A stretch of 64,000 nucleotides of DNA from Bacillota bacterium (GTDB lineage: Bacteria; Bacillota; Sulfobacillia; JAJZYS01; JAJZLH01). The notes beneath the pieces were generated by a model, which saw only the letters and a list, made by a program, of their open reading frames with translations, did no database searches and was not told the origin of the DNA. The DNA lies in contig JAJZLY010000008.1 of the NCBI GenBank assembly GCA_021850485.1, forward strand, positions 62,001-126,000, given 5' to 3'. Made by a program: the position numbers and the translations under genes. This document shows, piece by piece, positions 45,907-57,845 of the stretch; position 1 is the first letter of the stretch, and every line of letters starts with the position of its first letter.

Positions 45907-46824
45907 TTAGGGTCGACTCCTCGCCGACGCGCTCCGGCGGAGCTCATCGGCCACAACCTCGGCGATCACATGGCGGGCGTTGGCGGCGAGGGCCGGATTT
46001 CGCTCTCGGTAGTAAGGGAGCTGAATCAATGCCACCGAAAGCGCCCAGCCACGGCCGCGCGCCCAGGTGGCATCATCAACCTCCAACGCGGCACGAAACG
46101 TCTCTCTCGCATCGGCCGAGAGGAGGTTCCAGCCCACGATCAGGTCACAGGCCGGGTCGCCTGTACCCATCATTCCGAAGTCGATGACCGCACTCAGCCG
46201 TCCGTTGGTGACCAAGACATTTCCGGGTGACAGGTCTCCATGCAGCCAAAGAGGCGGGCCGATCCACTGTGGAGTGCACAACGCCGCTTCCCAAGCGGCG
46301 ACAGTCGCGTCGGTATCGATCATCCCAGTGAGTTCCGTGATCGCCGCCCGGGTCTTTGCATCTCTCTCGATCAGCGGCACGCCTCGGCTGGCCGTCGGCC
46401 CGCCAGCCAGGTCGAATTGGTGCAGGGCTGAGATAAACCCGGCCAGATCTCGGGCCAGCAGATCGGGCTCAGCCAGCCGGCCAACCACTGGGTTTCGGCC
46501 AGTCAGCCATGGGCAGACCGACCACCGCCACGGATAGCCATCAGCGGGCAGACCCTGGGCCAGCGGTACCGGGATCGCACATGGCAGCCGTGGCGCCAGT
46601 TGCTTCAGCCATCGCTGCTCTCTGTCTTCGTCGTCCAGGTCATCGACGCCAGACCAAGGCGCGCGTGGTAATCGCACGACCAGCTCAGTGCCCAGACGGT
46701 AGAGGGCGTTGTCCGTCCCGCTGGACCGGACCGCTCTCAGCGGTAGGTCAGCCCACTTCGGAAACTGCTCGGCAAGCAGCCGCCGCACCAAAGACGCATC
46801 GATGTCCAGTTCGTGGTCATGCAT
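45907..46824 (-). CDS. APH/choline kinase-fold phosphotransferase
   Basis: The 305-residue protein has the kinase-like catalytic loop HGDLSPGNVLV with Asp and Asn and the metal-binding IDFGMMGTGDPACDL. It matches the aminoglycoside/macrolide phosphotransferase superfamily (Pfam APH). The substrate cannot be told; the family also includes housekeeping kinases. ATG 46824 is preferred over an upstream start at 46998 that would overlap the GGDEF gene. Confidence 0.85.
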   Translation of the reverse strand: MHDHELDIDASLVRRLLAEQFPKWADLPLRAVRSSGTDNALYRLGTELVVRLPRAPWSGVDDLDDEDREQRWLKQLAPRLPCAIPVPLAQGLPADGYPWRWSVCPWLTGRNPVVGRLAEPDLLARDLAGFISALHQFDLAGGPTASRGVPLIERDAKTRAAITELTGMIDTDATVAAWEAALCTPQWIGPPLWLHGDLSPGNVLVTNGRLSAVIDFGMMGTGDPACDLIVGWNLLSADARETFRAALEVDDATWARGRGWALSVALIQLPYYRERNPALAANARHVIAEVVADELRRSASARSRP

Positions 46825-46939
46825 CTTGCGCCTGGGTGTCCGCCGGCTCACCGTGCGTCTTCGGCGCTGCCACGAATGGTGCACAGCCAGCCTTGCCGCC
46901 ATCTCTTGGCCAGATCCAAAAGTCCTAGGCGATCGGCCC

Positions 46940-47980
46940 TCACGGTCCGTTAGTCGGTGGCTTTCTGGCCGCTTTTTCGGCCCGGGCCAAGACGTCATGG
47001 GCGCTGTCTTTGTCCCACCTCGAGGCTGACCCGACCGAAAGCTGAATGGCCGACATCGGATCGTGCATCAGCGACTCGTGCAACCCGGCGGCGCTCAGGG
47101 CTGCCAGCCGCTCGACGTCATTCCAGCGGGACAGCTCGCGAACCAGGTGCTGCCTGATGTACTCGGTACGGGCAGGCTCTGGGTCATCCACAACCACCAC
47201 AAACTCGTCGCCGTGAAGGCGGGCACACCAGGCCTCCCTGGGCACGGCTTGGCGCAAGATACGGCCCATGCTCTTGACCACTTCGTCGCGAAAGCGACGG
47301 CCCAGGCGCTGGTGCACATTGTCCAAATCCTTGATCAGCAGGTACATCAGTGAAAAAGGGGCACCGTTCTTGTCCAGGCGCGCAAAGGCTTCCGCAACCC
47401 AGAGGTCGTTGCCCAGTCCGGTCAAGCCATCGGACCGGCGCAACAATTCCATCTCGAGCAAGTTGGCCGCTTCGGAGGCGAACAGGCGGATGACCTCAGC
47501 CTCGGCGGCGCCCGGCACCTTTCCGTTGGTCGGATCGTCGCAGGTCAGATTACCGACCGAGTCGGCGGTTGTGCTATCCAGCAGGACCAAGAACATATCG
47601 TCCGGGTGCCACTCGGTGAAGTCACCCGCCTCATGGTGCGAGGCGAGCATGGCCGCCATCTCGTCAGCGGACACAGCCGTGTGCGAAATGAAGAAGGCAC
47701 CCGGCGTCAGTTCTTGACCGCGTGCGGTCAGGTCTCGGTAGTACTTCGGACCGTGCCCGTGGGTGGCGATCCACTGGATTTCATCGGCGGTCAGACCGGC
47801 ACCGCCGATCAAGTGGCCAAGCGGGGCCGTTCCGTAGACCTGAATCAAGGCCCGGCGGAAGATGCCGGTAGCAACCACACCGTCGGCGACCGCGGTCAGC
47901 TTTTCGGTCAGATCAGTGGCCGCGTTGATCCGGTTTTGGGCCTGGAGCAACGCTCGCAGGGCCTCGGCGTTAAAGTCCAT
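46940..47980 (-). CDS. GAF-GGDEF-like protein with an altered active-site motif
   Basis: The 346-residue protein has an N-terminal GAF-like sensor (about 1-165) and a C-terminal GGDEF fold (about 175-346). DGLTGLGN, the A-site loop partner, is present, but the GGDEF motif reads HGDEF (256-260). The first Gly of the motif is replaced by His, and no RxxD inhibitory site precedes it. Cyclase activity is therefore uncertain; the protein may bind nucleotide or act as a regulator. ATG 47980 follows AAGGCAGGGA. Confidence 0.72.
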   Translation of the reverse strand: MDFNAEALRALLQAQNRINAATDLTEKLTAVADGVVATGIFRRALIQVYGTAPLGHLIGGAGLTADEIQWIATHGHGPKYYRDLTARGQELTPGAFFISHTAVSADEMAAMLASHHEAGDFTEWHPDDMFLVLLDSTTADSVGNLTCDDPTNGKVPGAAEAEVIRLFASEAANLLEMELLRRSDGLTGLGNDLWVAEAFARLDKNGAPFSLMYLLIKDLDNVHQRLGRRFRDEVVKSMGRILRQAVPREAWCARLHGDEFVVVVDDPEPARTEYIRQHLVRELSRWNDVERLAALSAAGLHESLMHDPMSAIQLSVGSASRWDKDSAHDVLARAEKAARKPPTNGP

Positions 47981-48017
47981 GTCGTCCCTGCCTTGCTTGT
48001 GACGTAGGAGCTCTCCC

Positions 48018-48524
48018 CTAACCTTCGGGGCCGAGAAGGCCGTACCGTCCGTCGTGCCGCCGGTAGACGACATTGACGTGGTTGGACTCCGCGTTCATAA
48101 ACGCGAAAAAATCATGCCCCAGAAGATTCATCTGCATGACCGCCTCTTGCGGATCCATGGGCTTCAATGAGAACTGCTTCTGGCGAACAATTTCATCTCG
48201 CACTATAGGATTCGGTGCACTCCGATCCGGTGTGACCGTCGTCCGTTCGAAACGGGCCCGATACCTCTGGATCTGCCGCTCCAGTTTGGCCACAGCTTCG
48301 TCGATGGCGGCGTACATGTCCTTGGTGCGGGCTTCGCCGCGCAACACGGCACCCCTTAGCGGCACCGTCGCCTCACAAATATGCTGTCCCCGTTCCACCT
48401 CCAGCAGGACCTGAGCCGCCTGCACCCCGCTCCAAAATCGGGCAAGGTGGGCGAGCTTCTTTTGCGCATACGACTCCAGCGCCTCGGTGACGACCACATT
48501 GTGCCCGTGCACGACCAGTTCCAT
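48018..48524 (-). CDS. hpf: ribosome hibernation promoting factor, long form
   Basis: The 168-residue protein has an N-terminal S30AE domain (about 1-95; MELVVHGHNVVVTEALESYAQKKL) and a C-terminal domain of the long HPF type (about 110-168; FSLKPMDPQEAVMQMNLLGHDFFAF), which dimerises ribosomes into 100S particles in stationary phase. Long HPF is typical of Firmicutes. The ATG at 48524 is preferred over 48668, which overlaps metK. Confidence 0.93.
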   Translation of the reverse strand: MELVVHGHNVVVTEALESYAQKKLAHLARFWSGVQAAQVLLEVERGQHICEATVPLRGAVLRGEARTKDMYAAIDEAVAKLERQIQRYRARFERTTVTPDRSAPNPIVRDEIVRQKQFSLKPMDPQEAVMQMNLLGHDFFAFMNAESNHVNVVYRRHDGRYGLLGPEG

Positions 48525-48610
48525 GTGTCTCACCTGCCTGGGTGAGGTGTTCTGGGCGAAAACCCAGACCCCTGCCCACGGCTTGGTGGCTGGCGGCCGA
48601 ACCGCCGCGT

Positions 48611-49789
48611 TCAGCGGTAGACGGCGGCCGCCTTTTTCATATCGGCCAAGCGGTCCAGCCGTTCCCACGGAAAGTCGGCTCCGGGCCGGCCAAAGTGGCC
48701 GTAACTGGCGGTTTGCCGGTAGATCGGCCGACGCAGGTCGAGCGCTTCGATAATGGCGGCAGGTCGAAAGTCGAAGACCTGGGCCACTGCCTGTGCCAGC
48801 TGGGCGTCTGGCAACACTCCTGTACCAAAGGTGTCTATATGCACGGCCAGCGGCCTAGCCACGCCGATGGCGTAGGCAATTTGAATCTCGCAGCGCCGGG
48901 CCAGACCGGCGCTGACCACGTGCTTGGCCGCCCACCTGGCGGCATACGCACCGGAGCGGTCGACCTTGGTCGGGTCTTTTCCGGAGAAGGCGCCACCGCC
49001 GTGGTGAGCGACCCCGCCGTAACTGTCGACAATGATCTTGCGCCCGGTCAGACCGGTGTCGGCGTGTGGCCCGCCCAGCACGAAGCGGCCCGACGGGTTG
49101 ACCAAGACCCGGGTGTGTGCGCCGACCCATTCCGGCGGCAGCACCGGATCGATCACGTGCTGGCGGATCTGTTCGCCAATGTCGTCGTTGGACACCCCTG
49201 ATTTGTGCTGCGTCGAGACCACCACCGTCTCCACGCCCTGGACGACCCCGTCTTGGTAGGAGACGGTGACCTGAGTCTTGCCGTCCGGCAAGACGAAGGG
49301 CAGAAGCTGGCTCTTGCGCACCTCGGCCAGTCGTTCGGCCAGCCGGTGCGCCAGGAAGATCGGTAGCGGCATCAACTCGGTGGTTTCGTCGCAGGCAAAT
49401 CCAACCACCATGCCCTGGTCGCCAGCCCCCAGATCCTGATCGCCGCCTTGGCGGGTCTCCACCGACCGGCTGACCCCGTGGGCGATGTCCTGGGACTGAT
49501 CGTGGATCGACGTGAGCACAGCACAGGTATCGGCGTCGAAACCGTACTTGGCCCGGGTGTATCCGATGTCCCGGATGATCTCCCGGCAAAGACGCGGCAC
49601 ATCCACATAGGCCTCAGTCGTGATCTCGCCCGAGACCAAGACCAGACCGGTCGTGACCAACGTCTCGCAGGCCACCCGGGAATTGGGGTCCTGGGCCAAC
49701 AGGGCGTCCAGAATCCCGTCCGAGATCTGGTCGGCGATCTTGTCCGGGTGGCCCTCCGTAACCGACTCCGAGGTGATCAGCTGTGGCAC
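48611..49789 (-). CDS. metK: S-adenosylmethionine synthetase
   Basis: The 392-residue enzyme makes SAM from methionine and ATP. Signatures [15 protein letters not shown] and [16 protein letters not shown] are intact. The GTG start at 49789 follows GAAGGGA. It has its own promoter: TTGACA (49994-49999) with a weaker TTGATT 17 bases on, and a SAM-I riboswitch plus terminator in the leader, so excess SAM stops its transcription. Confidence 0.96.
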   Translation of the reverse strand: MPQLITSESVTEGHPDKIADQISDGILDALLAQDPNSRVACETLVTTGLVLVSGEITTEAYVDVPRLCREIIRDIGYTRAKYGFDADTCAVLTSIHDQSQDIAHGVSRSVETRQGGDQDLGAGDQGMVVGFACDETTELMPLPIFLAHRLAERLAEVRKSQLLPFVLPDGKTQVTVSYQDGVVQGVETVVVSTQHKSGVSNDDIGEQIRQHVIDPVLPPEWVGAHTRVLVNPSGRFVLGGPHADTGLTGRKIIVDSYGGVAHHGGGAFSGKDPTKVDRSGAYAARWAAKHVVSAGLARRCEIQIAYAIGVARPLAVHIDTFGTGVLPDAQLAQAVAQVFDFRPAAIIEALDLRRPIYRQTASYGHFGRPGADFPWERLDRLADMKKAAAVYR

Positions 49790-49811
49790 GTCCTATCCCT
49801 TCCCTTTCGAC

Positions 49812-49840
49812 AAAAAATCACGCCCCAAAAGAGGGCGTGA
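49812..49840 (-). terminator. riboswitch-controlled intrinsic terminator before metK
   Basis: Arms 49833-49840 and 49818-49825 form an 8-bp GC-rich stem with a seven-base loop and are followed on the minus strand by a run of U (49812-49817). The 5' arm competes with an antiterminator: CGGTCAC (49837-49843) can pair instead with GTGACCG at 49861-49867 in the aptamer. Confidence 0.85.
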
Positions 49841-49849
49841 CCGATCCCT

Positions 49850-49947
49850 CTCTCATCCTGCGGTCACCCGCCGGGATTGGCACCGCACCCTTCGGGCCGG
49901 TTGCCGGGCTTCATCGGGCCGTCCCCTCAGCCGCTCTCGATAAGAGC
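49850..49947 (-). ncRNA. SAM-I riboswitch (S-box leader)
   Basis: Minus-strand sequence reads CTCTTATCGAGAGCGG, then CGATGAAGCCCGGCAACC, GTGCCAATCCCGGC and GATGAGAG, the conserved S-box landmarks in order. P1 pairs CTCTTATC with GATGAGAG over 8 bp. With SAM bound, the alternative 7-bp antiterminator cannot form and the downstream terminator stops transcription. This is the expected control of metK in Firmicutes. Confidence 0.95.
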
Positions 49948-49995
49948 AAAACGCTGTGCGATTTATGACGAATCAACCACACTGGCCGCGCGGTG

Positions 49996-50421
49996 TCAAC
50001 CGAGATCGGTACGGGGCCTGATCGCAAACAAGATGGTGGCCTCCGCCACCACCTCGCCGTCCACCCGCGCCATGCCATGCGCCTTGCCCATGTTGTGGCG
50101 CAGTGACAAGATCTCGGCATCAACGACCACCACGTCACCGGGCCGCACTGGGCGGCGAAAGCGGGCCTGATCGATGCCGGCCAACAGTCCGATCGTCCCC
50201 TCGGCCTGGGAGACGGCAATGGCCGCTGCCTGGGCGATCGCCTCCACCAGCAGCACGCCTGGCATCACGGGCAACCCCGGAAAATGGCCCGCTAAGAAGG
50301 GCTCGTTTTCGGCCACGCATTTTTGGGTGCGGGCTCGCTTGCCGTCTTCCACTTCCAGCACCCGGTCCACCAGCAGAAATGGCGGGCGGTGCGGCAGCCG
50401 GTCGCGCACGTTGATCGTCAC
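49996..50421 (-). CDS. fabZ: 3-hydroxyacyl-ACP dehydratase
   Basis: The 141-residue hot-dog fold enzyme dehydrates beta-hydroxyacyl-ACP in fatty acid synthesis. [11 protein letters not shown] and the catalytic [17 protein letters not shown] (His, then Glu) are intact. Last gene of the long ATP synthase operon; its stop overlaps the -35 element of the metK promoter. ATG-type start a few bases after mreB-like stop. Confidence 0.94.
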   Translation of the reverse strand: MTINVRDRLPHRPPFLLVDRVLEVEDGKRARTQKCVAENEPFLAGHFPGLPVMPGVLLVEAIAQAAAIAVSQAEGTIGLLAGIDQARFRRPVRPGDVVVVDAEILSLRHNMGKAHGMARVDGEVVAEATILFAIRPRTDLG

Positions 50422-50425
50422 GGTC

Positions 50426-51430
50426 TCAGCTCACCGGCTTGAACAGCACCAGATGGCCGTTTTCCATGTCAGACTCCAGTGCCTTGGCCGTACCGATGGC
50501 CACCGTGGACAGGGGGTCCTCGGCCAGGTGCGTGGCCACGCCGGTGTCCTCTGCCACCAGCTCGATCAGTCCGTGCAGCAGCGAACCGCCTCCGGTGAAC
50601 CAGATGCCGTTTTTCGCCACGTCCGAAACCAGCTCCGGCGGCGCCTCCTCGAAGGCCTTATGGATGGCATCCAAAATCATGCCCACTGGCTCCATCAGGG
50701 CACCCTTGAGCTCATGCGGATGGATCGTGTAGTTTCTCGGCAAGCCGTTAACGAGGTCGCGACCGCGCAGCGCATACTCTCCGTCACGGCCCTTGGGGTG
50801 GACCGAGCCGATCATCATCTTGATCTCCTCAGCCGTACGCTCCCCGATCGCCACTCCGAACAGCCGGCGCACTTCGTTCTGGACCGCCAGATCCATCCGG
50901 TCTCCGCCGGAGCGGACTGAGGTGGCAGAGGCGATGCCGCCGAGACTGAGCACGGCGATGTCGGCGGTGCCGCCGCCGATATCCACCACCATCTGACCTT
51001 CCGGACGCTGGATCTCCAGTCCGATACCGAGCGCCGCCGCCATCGCCTCGTCGATCAGCTCGACCCGACCGGCGCCGGCTTCCTTGGCCGCCTCCAGCAC
51101 CGCCCGCTTCTCGGCGCCGGTGGCACCGGTCGGGATGCAGACCATGACCCGGGGTCTGGTCAGGCGCACGTTGCCGGAGACCTTCTCTATGAAATAGCGC
51201 AACATCGCCTCGGTGACCTCATAGTCGGCGATCACGCCGTCTTTCATCGGTCTGGTGGCGACGATCGAGTCTGGTGTCTTGCCGATCATGCGGCGGGCCT
51301 CCTCGCCCAGCGCCATGATCTCGTTGGTATCAGCGTGGCGGGCCACCACCGACGGCTCACGCAGCACGATGCCTTTGCCGCGCACACAGACGATGGAGTT
51401 GGCGGTTCCCAGGTCGATGGCGATTTCCAT
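50426..51430 (-). CDS. MreB/Mbl-family rod-shape protein
   Basis: The 334-residue actin homologue begins [14 protein letters not shown], with the phosphate-binding loops DLGTAN and [12 protein letters not shown] and the adenosine-binding FTGGGSLL. It polymerises to guide wall synthesis. Mbl is often located after atp genes in Firmicutes. MreB versus Mbl cannot be decided here, since only one copy is in the window. ATG start at 51430. Confidence 0.9.
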   Translation of the reverse strand: MEIAIDLGTANSIVCVRGKGIVLREPSVVARHADTNEIMALGEEARRMIGKTPDSIVATRPMKDGVIADYEVTEAMLRYFIEKVSGNVRLTRPRVMVCIPTGATGAEKRAVLEAAKEAGAGRVELIDEAMAAALGIGLEIQRPEGQMVVDIGGGTADIAVLSLGGIASATSVRSGGDRMDLAVQNEVRRLFGVAIGERTAEEIKMMIGSVHPKGRDGEYALRGRDLVNGLPRNYTIHPHELKGALMEPVGMILDAIHKAFEEAPPELVSDVAKNGIWFTGGGSLLHGLIELVAEDTGVATHLAEDPLSTVAIGTAKALESDMENGHLVLFKPVS

Positions 51431-51488
51431 CAGATGCCGGCCCCCTGATCAGTGCACTTCCAGCGACGGCTTCCACCTGACTGGGACT

Positions 51489-53398
<1,910 letters not shown>

Positions 53399-54250
53399 TT
53401 ACTCTAGAGCAGCTGCTCCGCCGACGATTTCGGCGATCTCACTGGTGATCGCCGCCTGTCTGGCCCGGTTGCGCAACAGCACCAGCGACCGGATCAAATC
53501 GCCGGCGTTGCGGGTGGCGTTGTCCATCGCCAGCATGCGAGCGGCGTGCTCTGCCGCCTTGGCATCGACCAAGGCCGAGTAGATCACGCCGTTCACGTAG
53601 GCGGGCAAAAGCCCTGCCAACACCCGATCCTCGTCCGGCTCAAACAGCGGCGGCACATGACTGGTGGTCGTCTCAGTCTGGGGCGGTATCACCGGCAACA
53701 GCCGCTGCGCCTTGGGCCGAGACAACACCGAGGATACCGATGCCGCCCACACCAGCTCAACCTGATCGACCGTTCCGGCTAAGAAGGCGTCAGTGGCACT
53801 TTGGCCGATCGCCTCCGCCAGCAGGTAGTCCGGGTTGTCGCCAATCGGCGTGAACTCAGCCAAGATCTCGTCCTGGCGGCGGCGAAAGATGTCGCGGCCC
53901 TTCTTGCCGACCGCCACCAAGACGGCCTCAGCGCCCTGGCGCTGGCCCTCGACCAGCCGCATCACGCCTGAGTTGTAGGGTCCGCACAGGCCGCGATCGG
54001 ATGTCAGCACAATGTAACCCCGGCGGTGCACCGGGCGTTCGGTCATCAGCGGGTGGTGCAAGCCGGAGGCGCTTTTGGCCAGTTCTTCAAGCACGTCGCG
54101 CAGAGCCTGGGCATACGGCCGGGCCAGGCTGGCCCGCTCCTGAGCGCGCCGTAGCTTGGCCGCTGACACCAGCTTCATGGCCTGGGTCATCTTGCGCGTG
54201 CTCTCGACGCTCTTGATCCGCCGCCGGATGGCCTTGAGGTTTTCTGCCAC
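53399..54250 (-). CDS. atpG: ATP synthase F1 subunit gamma
   Basis: The 283-residue rotor subunit has long N- and C-terminal helices (MAENLKAIRRRIKSVESTRKMTQAMKLVSAAKL and ARMLAMDNATRNAGDLI). It lies 54 bases upstream of atpD and 2 bases after atpA. Normal length. Confidence 0.95.
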   Translation of the reverse strand: MAENLKAIRRRIKSVESTRKMTQAMKLVSAAKLRRAQERASLARPYAQALRDVLEELAKSASGLHHPLMTERPVHRRGYIVLTSDRGLCGPYNSGVMRLVEGQRQGAEAVLVAVGKKGRDIFRRRQDEILAEFTPIGDNPDYLLAEAIGQSATDAFLAGTVDQVELVWAASVSSVLSRPKAQRLLPVIPPQTETTTSHVPPLFEPDEDRVLAGLLPAYVNGVIYSALVDAKAAEHAARMLAMDNATRNAGDLIRSLVLLRNRARQAAITSEIAEIVGGAAALE

Positions 54251-54252
54251 CT

Positions 54253-55761
54253 TTACCCTCCGAAAAGTTTCTTGAACTCGCCGATGGCGGCCGTGAGTGC
54301 GGCGTCTGTGTCCTTGGAGATCTGCTTTTCGGTCCGGATGGCCGCCAAGATCTCCGGCGCAGAGGACTTCAGGTAAGACAAGAGCCCTTCCTCAAACGGC
54401 CCCACCTGGTCGATGGCCAAGTCGTCGATCAGGCCGCGCGTACCGGCGAAGATCATGGCCACTTGCTCTTCCACCGTCTGCGGCCGGTACTGCGGCTGCT
54501 TGAGCAGCTCCACCATGCGCTGACCTCGGCTCAACAAGCGCTGGGTGGCCCGATCCAGGTCGGAGCCGAACTGGGAAAAAGCCTGCAGTTCCCGATATTG
54601 GGCGAGGTCCAGGCGCAACGAGCCGGCCACCTGACGCATCGCCCTGATCTGGGCGTTGCCGCCGACTCGGGAGACGGACACGCCGACGTTGACCGCTGGC
54701 CGAACGCCGGCGAAGAAGAGGTCGGTCTCCAGGAAGATCTGACCGTCGGTGATCGAGATCACGTTGGTCGGGATGTAGGCGGCGATGTCGCCAGCTTGCG
54801 TCTCAATGATCGGCAAGGCGGTCAAAGACCCGCCGCCCAGTTCGTCGTTCAACTTGGCGGCCCGCTCCAGCAGGCGGGAGTGCAGGTAAAAGACGTCGCC
54901 CGGAAAGGCCTCGCGACCAGGCGGCCGACGCAACAGCAGGCTCATCGCCCGGTAGGCAACGGCGTGCTTGGACAAATCGTCGTAGATGACCAGTGCGTGC
55001 TTGCCCTGGCGCATGAAGAACTCGCCGATGGCGCACCCGGCGTAAGGTGCCAGGTACTGCAACGACGCCGGCTCGGCGGCGGTGGCGGCCACCACGATGG
55101 TGTAGGCGAGCGCCCCGTTTTCCTCCAAGGTGCGCACCACGCTGGCCACGCTGGAGGCCTTTTGGCCGATGGCCACGTAGATGCAGATCATGTCCTGATC
55201 CTTCTGGTTGATGATGGCGTCTAGCACAATCGCCGTCTTGCCAGTGGAGCGGTCCCCGATGATCAGTTCGCGCTGACCGCGTCCGATCGGGATCATGGAG
55301 TCGATCGCCTTGATCCCGGTCTGCAACGGCTCGAAAACGCTTTTGCGGTCGATCACGCCCGGCGCCGGAGATTCCAGCGCCCAGGTCGCGGTGGTGGCAA
55401 TCTCGCCCTTGCCGTCCAAGGGCTCGCCCAAGGCGTTCACCACCCGGCCGACCAGAGCATCCCCCACCGGGATCTCGGCGATCCGGCCGGTGCGGCGCAC
55501 CACTTGGCCCTCTTGGATCTCCTGGTCAGCGCCGAGCAACACCACACCCACACTCGCCTCATCGAGGTTGAGGATCATGCCGACGACGCCGCCCTCGAAG
55601 GTCACCAATTCTCCGGCCATCGCCTTGGTCAGACCGAACACCTGGGCGATGCCGTCGCCGACCGACAGCACGGTGCCGATCTCCTCCACTTCGGAGGTGA
55701 GTTGGTAGTCCTCGATCTCCCGCTTCAAGATGGCGGTGATCTCTTCTGGGTTTACCTTCAT
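54253..55761 (-). CDS. atpA: ATP synthase F1 subunit alpha
   Basis: The 502-residue subunit has Walker [11 protein letters not shown], a bound non-catalytic nucleotide, and the signature [14 protein letters not shown] near residue 360. It lies 2 bases before atpG and 15 bases after atpH. Typical length (about 500 aa). Confidence 0.97.
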   Translation of the reverse strand: MKVNPEEITAILKREIEDYQLTSEVEEIGTVLSVGDGIAQVFGLTKAMAGELVTFEGGVVGMILNLDEASVGVVLLGADQEIQEGQVVRRTGRIAEIPVGDALVGRVVNALGEPLDGKGEIATTATWALESPAPGVIDRKSVFEPLQTGIKAIDSMIPIGRGQRELIIGDRSTGKTAIVLDAIINQKDQDMICIYVAIGQKASSVASVVRTLEENGALAYTIVVAATAAEPASLQYLAPYAGCAIGEFFMRQGKHALVIYDDLSKHAVAYRAMSLLLRRPPGREAFPGDVFYLHSRLLERAAKLNDELGGGSLTALPIIETQAGDIAAYIPTNVISITDGQIFLETDLFFAGVRPAVNVGVSVSRVGGNAQIRAMRQVAGSLRLDLAQYRELQAFSQFGSDLDRATQRLLSRGQRMVELLKQPQYRPQTVEEQVAMIFAGTRGLIDDLAIDQVGPFEEGLLSYLKSSAPEILAAIRTEKQISKDTDAALTAAIGEFKKLFGG

Positions 55762-55776
55762 GTTCTCTCCCTCACT

Positions 55777-56319
55777 TCAGGCCGGTGTCTTTTCTTCGAG
55801 CCGCTGCCTAAGCTTCGTCAACTGCCAGATCAAGGACTGATCCCACACCCGGTCGGAAAACACCACCCGAAATCCACCCACCACAGCCGGGTTGACCTGC
55901 ACCTCGAGTTCCACGGTCTGGCCGCTCTCTTCGCCGATGCGCTGGCTTATCGCCGCCAGCTGTTCGGCACTCAACTCGACGGCTGCCTCCACTCGGGCCC
56001 GGACCACTCCCGCCAGCTGGTCTGAGAGCCGGCAGAAGGCATCTGCCACCGCCACCACTTGGTCGGACCGCCCTTTGGCCAGCAGTAGCTGGAACATGCG
56101 CAACAGGTGCGCTGACTCCTCACCGCAGGTGGCAGCGATCACGCGCAGCTTGGCACTGTCAGAAACCCTGGGGTTGAGCAGGGCCCGGGCCAGGGCGTCG
56201 CTCGCCTTCACAGAGGCGCTCAGCTGCGCCATGGCTTGGCGGTAACGCTCTACCTCGGCCGGCTCAAGCCCGTTGAGCAGCGCCTGAGCGTACCGGTCGG
56301 CTGCCGAATTGGCGCTCAC
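55777..56319 (-). CDS. atpH: ATP synthase F1 subunit delta
   Basis: The 180-residue peripheral-stalk subunit has an N-terminal helical domain (AADRYAQALLNGL) and a C-terminal domain (GGFRVVFSDRVWDQSLIWQL). It links F1 to the b subunits. The GTG start at 56319 overlaps the atpF stop. Confidence 0.92.
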   Translation of the reverse strand: MSANSAADRYAQALLNGLEPAEVERYRQAMAQLSASVKASDALARALLNPRVSDSAKLRVIAATCGEESAHLLRMFQLLLAKGRSDQVVAVADAFCRLSDQLAGVVRARVEAAVELSAEQLAAISQRIGEESGQTVELEVQVNPAVVGGFRVVFSDRVWDQSLIWQLTKLRQRLEEKTPA

Positions 56320-56807
56320 TGATCTTTGCCGCCGTGCAACAGGTGCTCCACCAACCGATGCTGTTCGGCCTGGTCCAGCTTGTGCCGCAGCAGCTTCTCG
56401 GTGGCAGACAGGGCCAGCTCGGCCACCTGGGAACTCACGTCGCGCAAGGCGGCGTCCTTTTCCGCTTGGATCTCTTGGCGGGCCGTCTGGATCAGGCGCT
56501 CAGACTGTTGGCGGGCCTGGGCCAGGAGTTCTTGGCTCTGACTGGAAGCGGCCTTGCGGGCCTCTTCGAGCAGCCGCTGCCCTTGCTCCCGGCTGGCCTT
56601 GAGCTCGGCCTCCAGTTCCACTCTCAGCGCCTCCGCCTGCTGGCGGTCTTTGGCCGCGGCTTCGATCGTCTCCCCAATTCGCTGCTGGCGCTCGGCCAGG
56701 GTACGGCGAATCAGCGGCAGGGCAAATGGCAGCCGCGACAGCAAGAACAAAAAGACCAGGAATGAGGCAATCTCGGCGATCAGCGTGGGGAGACCGATGC
56801 CCAGCAT
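56316..56807 (-). CDS. atpF: ATP synthase F0 subunit b
   Basis: The 163-residue protein has one N-terminal membrane helix (about 6-26) and a long amphipathic, Glu/Gln/Ala-rich coiled coil, the dimeric peripheral stalk. Overlaps atpH by four bases. Normal length. Confidence 0.92.
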   Translation of the reverse strand: MLGIGLPTLIAEIASFLVFLFLLSRLPFALPLIRRTLAERQQRIGETIEAAAKDRQQAEALRVELEAELKASREQGQRLLEEARKAASSQSQELLAQARQQSERLIQTARQEIQAEKDAALRDVSSQVAELALSATEKLLRHKLDQAEQHRLVEHLLHGGKDQ

Positions 56808-56844
56808 CCGGGACCACCTTTCATCTCAAGGCGTGGCGAAGACC

Positions 56845-57087
56845 CTACTTGGTGCCGAGCAAGACGAATCCCATCACCAGGGCGATGATCGGCAACGCCT
56901 CGATCAGACCGATGAAGATCAAGGTGCGACCGAACAGGGCACCCCAGGCCTCTGGTTGCCGGGCTGCTCCCTCGATCGTCTTGGAGGTGACGATGCCGTC
57001 ACCGATGGCGGCACCGATGGCGGCACCCCCGAAGGCGATACCTGCACCCAACAGGGCCAGGCCTTGGACGAACGCTGTGGAAGTCAA
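56845..57087 (-). CDS. atpE: ATP synthase F0 subunit c
   Basis: The 80-residue c subunit has two membrane helices joined by a polar loop (ARQPEAWGAL). The ion-binding carboxylate is Glu63 in LIEALPI. The residues around it lack the Gln/Thr/Ser set of sodium-specific rings, so a proton-driven enzyme is likely. TTG start at 57087 follows GAGGAGG. Confidence 0.93.
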   Translation of the reverse strand: MTSTAFVQGLALLGAGIAFGGAAIGAAIGDGIVTSKTIEGAARQPEAWGALFGRTLIFIGLIEALPIIALVMGFVLLGTK

Positions 57088-57127
57088 AAGTCCACCTCCT
57101 CTCGTCGGCTCAGTGGGAAGGAATCAC

Positions 57128-57841
57128 TCAGTGCTCGCCGACCGCTCCCATGGAACCGGCTACGTACGCCAAGGTGAGCACCATGAAGATGAAGGACTGG
57201 ATCAGGTCGATGAAGGTATTGAAGGACAGCGCCAGCGTCTGCACCAGGACCGAGCCGATCAGCCCAACCACCGGGCCTAGTCCTGAGATGGCGACCGGGG
57301 CCAGCTGGATGCCCAAGCCGATCAGAATGGTGCCGGCGAAGATGTTGCCGAAAAGACGCAGGGCCAACGTGGCCGGATTCGACAGCGCCTCCAACAGGTT
57401 GATCGGAAAGAGCAAGGCGAACGGCTTGAAGAAACTGGACAGATGGCCGCCCACGCCCCGGTAGTGGATGCCATAGGCGTGGATCAAGATGAAGACGATC
57501 AAGGCCAGGCCAATGGTGGTGTTGGCGTCGGAGGTGGGGGAGAAGAAGAGCGGGAACAACCCGATCAAGTTGGCCATCAGCACGAACATGAACACGGCCA
57601 CCAGCAGGTTGTACAGCCGCTGGCGCTGGTGGTCAGCACTCAGCCGGTCATGCAAGAAGCCGGTCACAAACTCGACGATAAACTCGATCAGGTTTTGCAC
57701 CGCGCTGGGCACGTCATCCTTGCGATTGCGCGAGGCCACATAGAATAGGATCAAGATCAAGGCCATAGCCAGCCAGGTCCAGATCAAGGTGGTCGAACGC
57801 AGGGCGATGGGCCCGATCATCCACAGGGGCTGTGGTCCCAT
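57128..57841 (-). CDS. atpB: ATP synthase F0 subunit a
   Basis: The 237-residue membrane protein has about five or six transmembrane helices and the conserved Arg in LALRLFGNIFAGT that faces the c ring, plus the C-terminal segment LSFNTFIDLIQSFIFMVLTLAYV. ATG 57841 follows GGAGTGAG; the longer frame from 57898 overlaps the preceding gene. Confidence 0.93.
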   Translation of the reverse strand: MGPQPLWMIGPIALRSTTLIWTWLAMALILILFYVASRNRKDDVPSAVQNLIEFIVEFVTGFLHDRLSADHQRQRLYNLLVAVFMFVLMANLIGLFPLFFSPTSDANTTIGLALIVFILIHAYGIHYRGVGGHLSSFFKPFALLFPINLLEALSNPATLALRLFGNIFAGTILIGLGIQLAPVAISGLGPVVGLIGSVLVQTLALSFNTFIDLIQSFIFMVLTLAYVAGSMGAVGEH

Positions 57842-57845
57842 TCGC

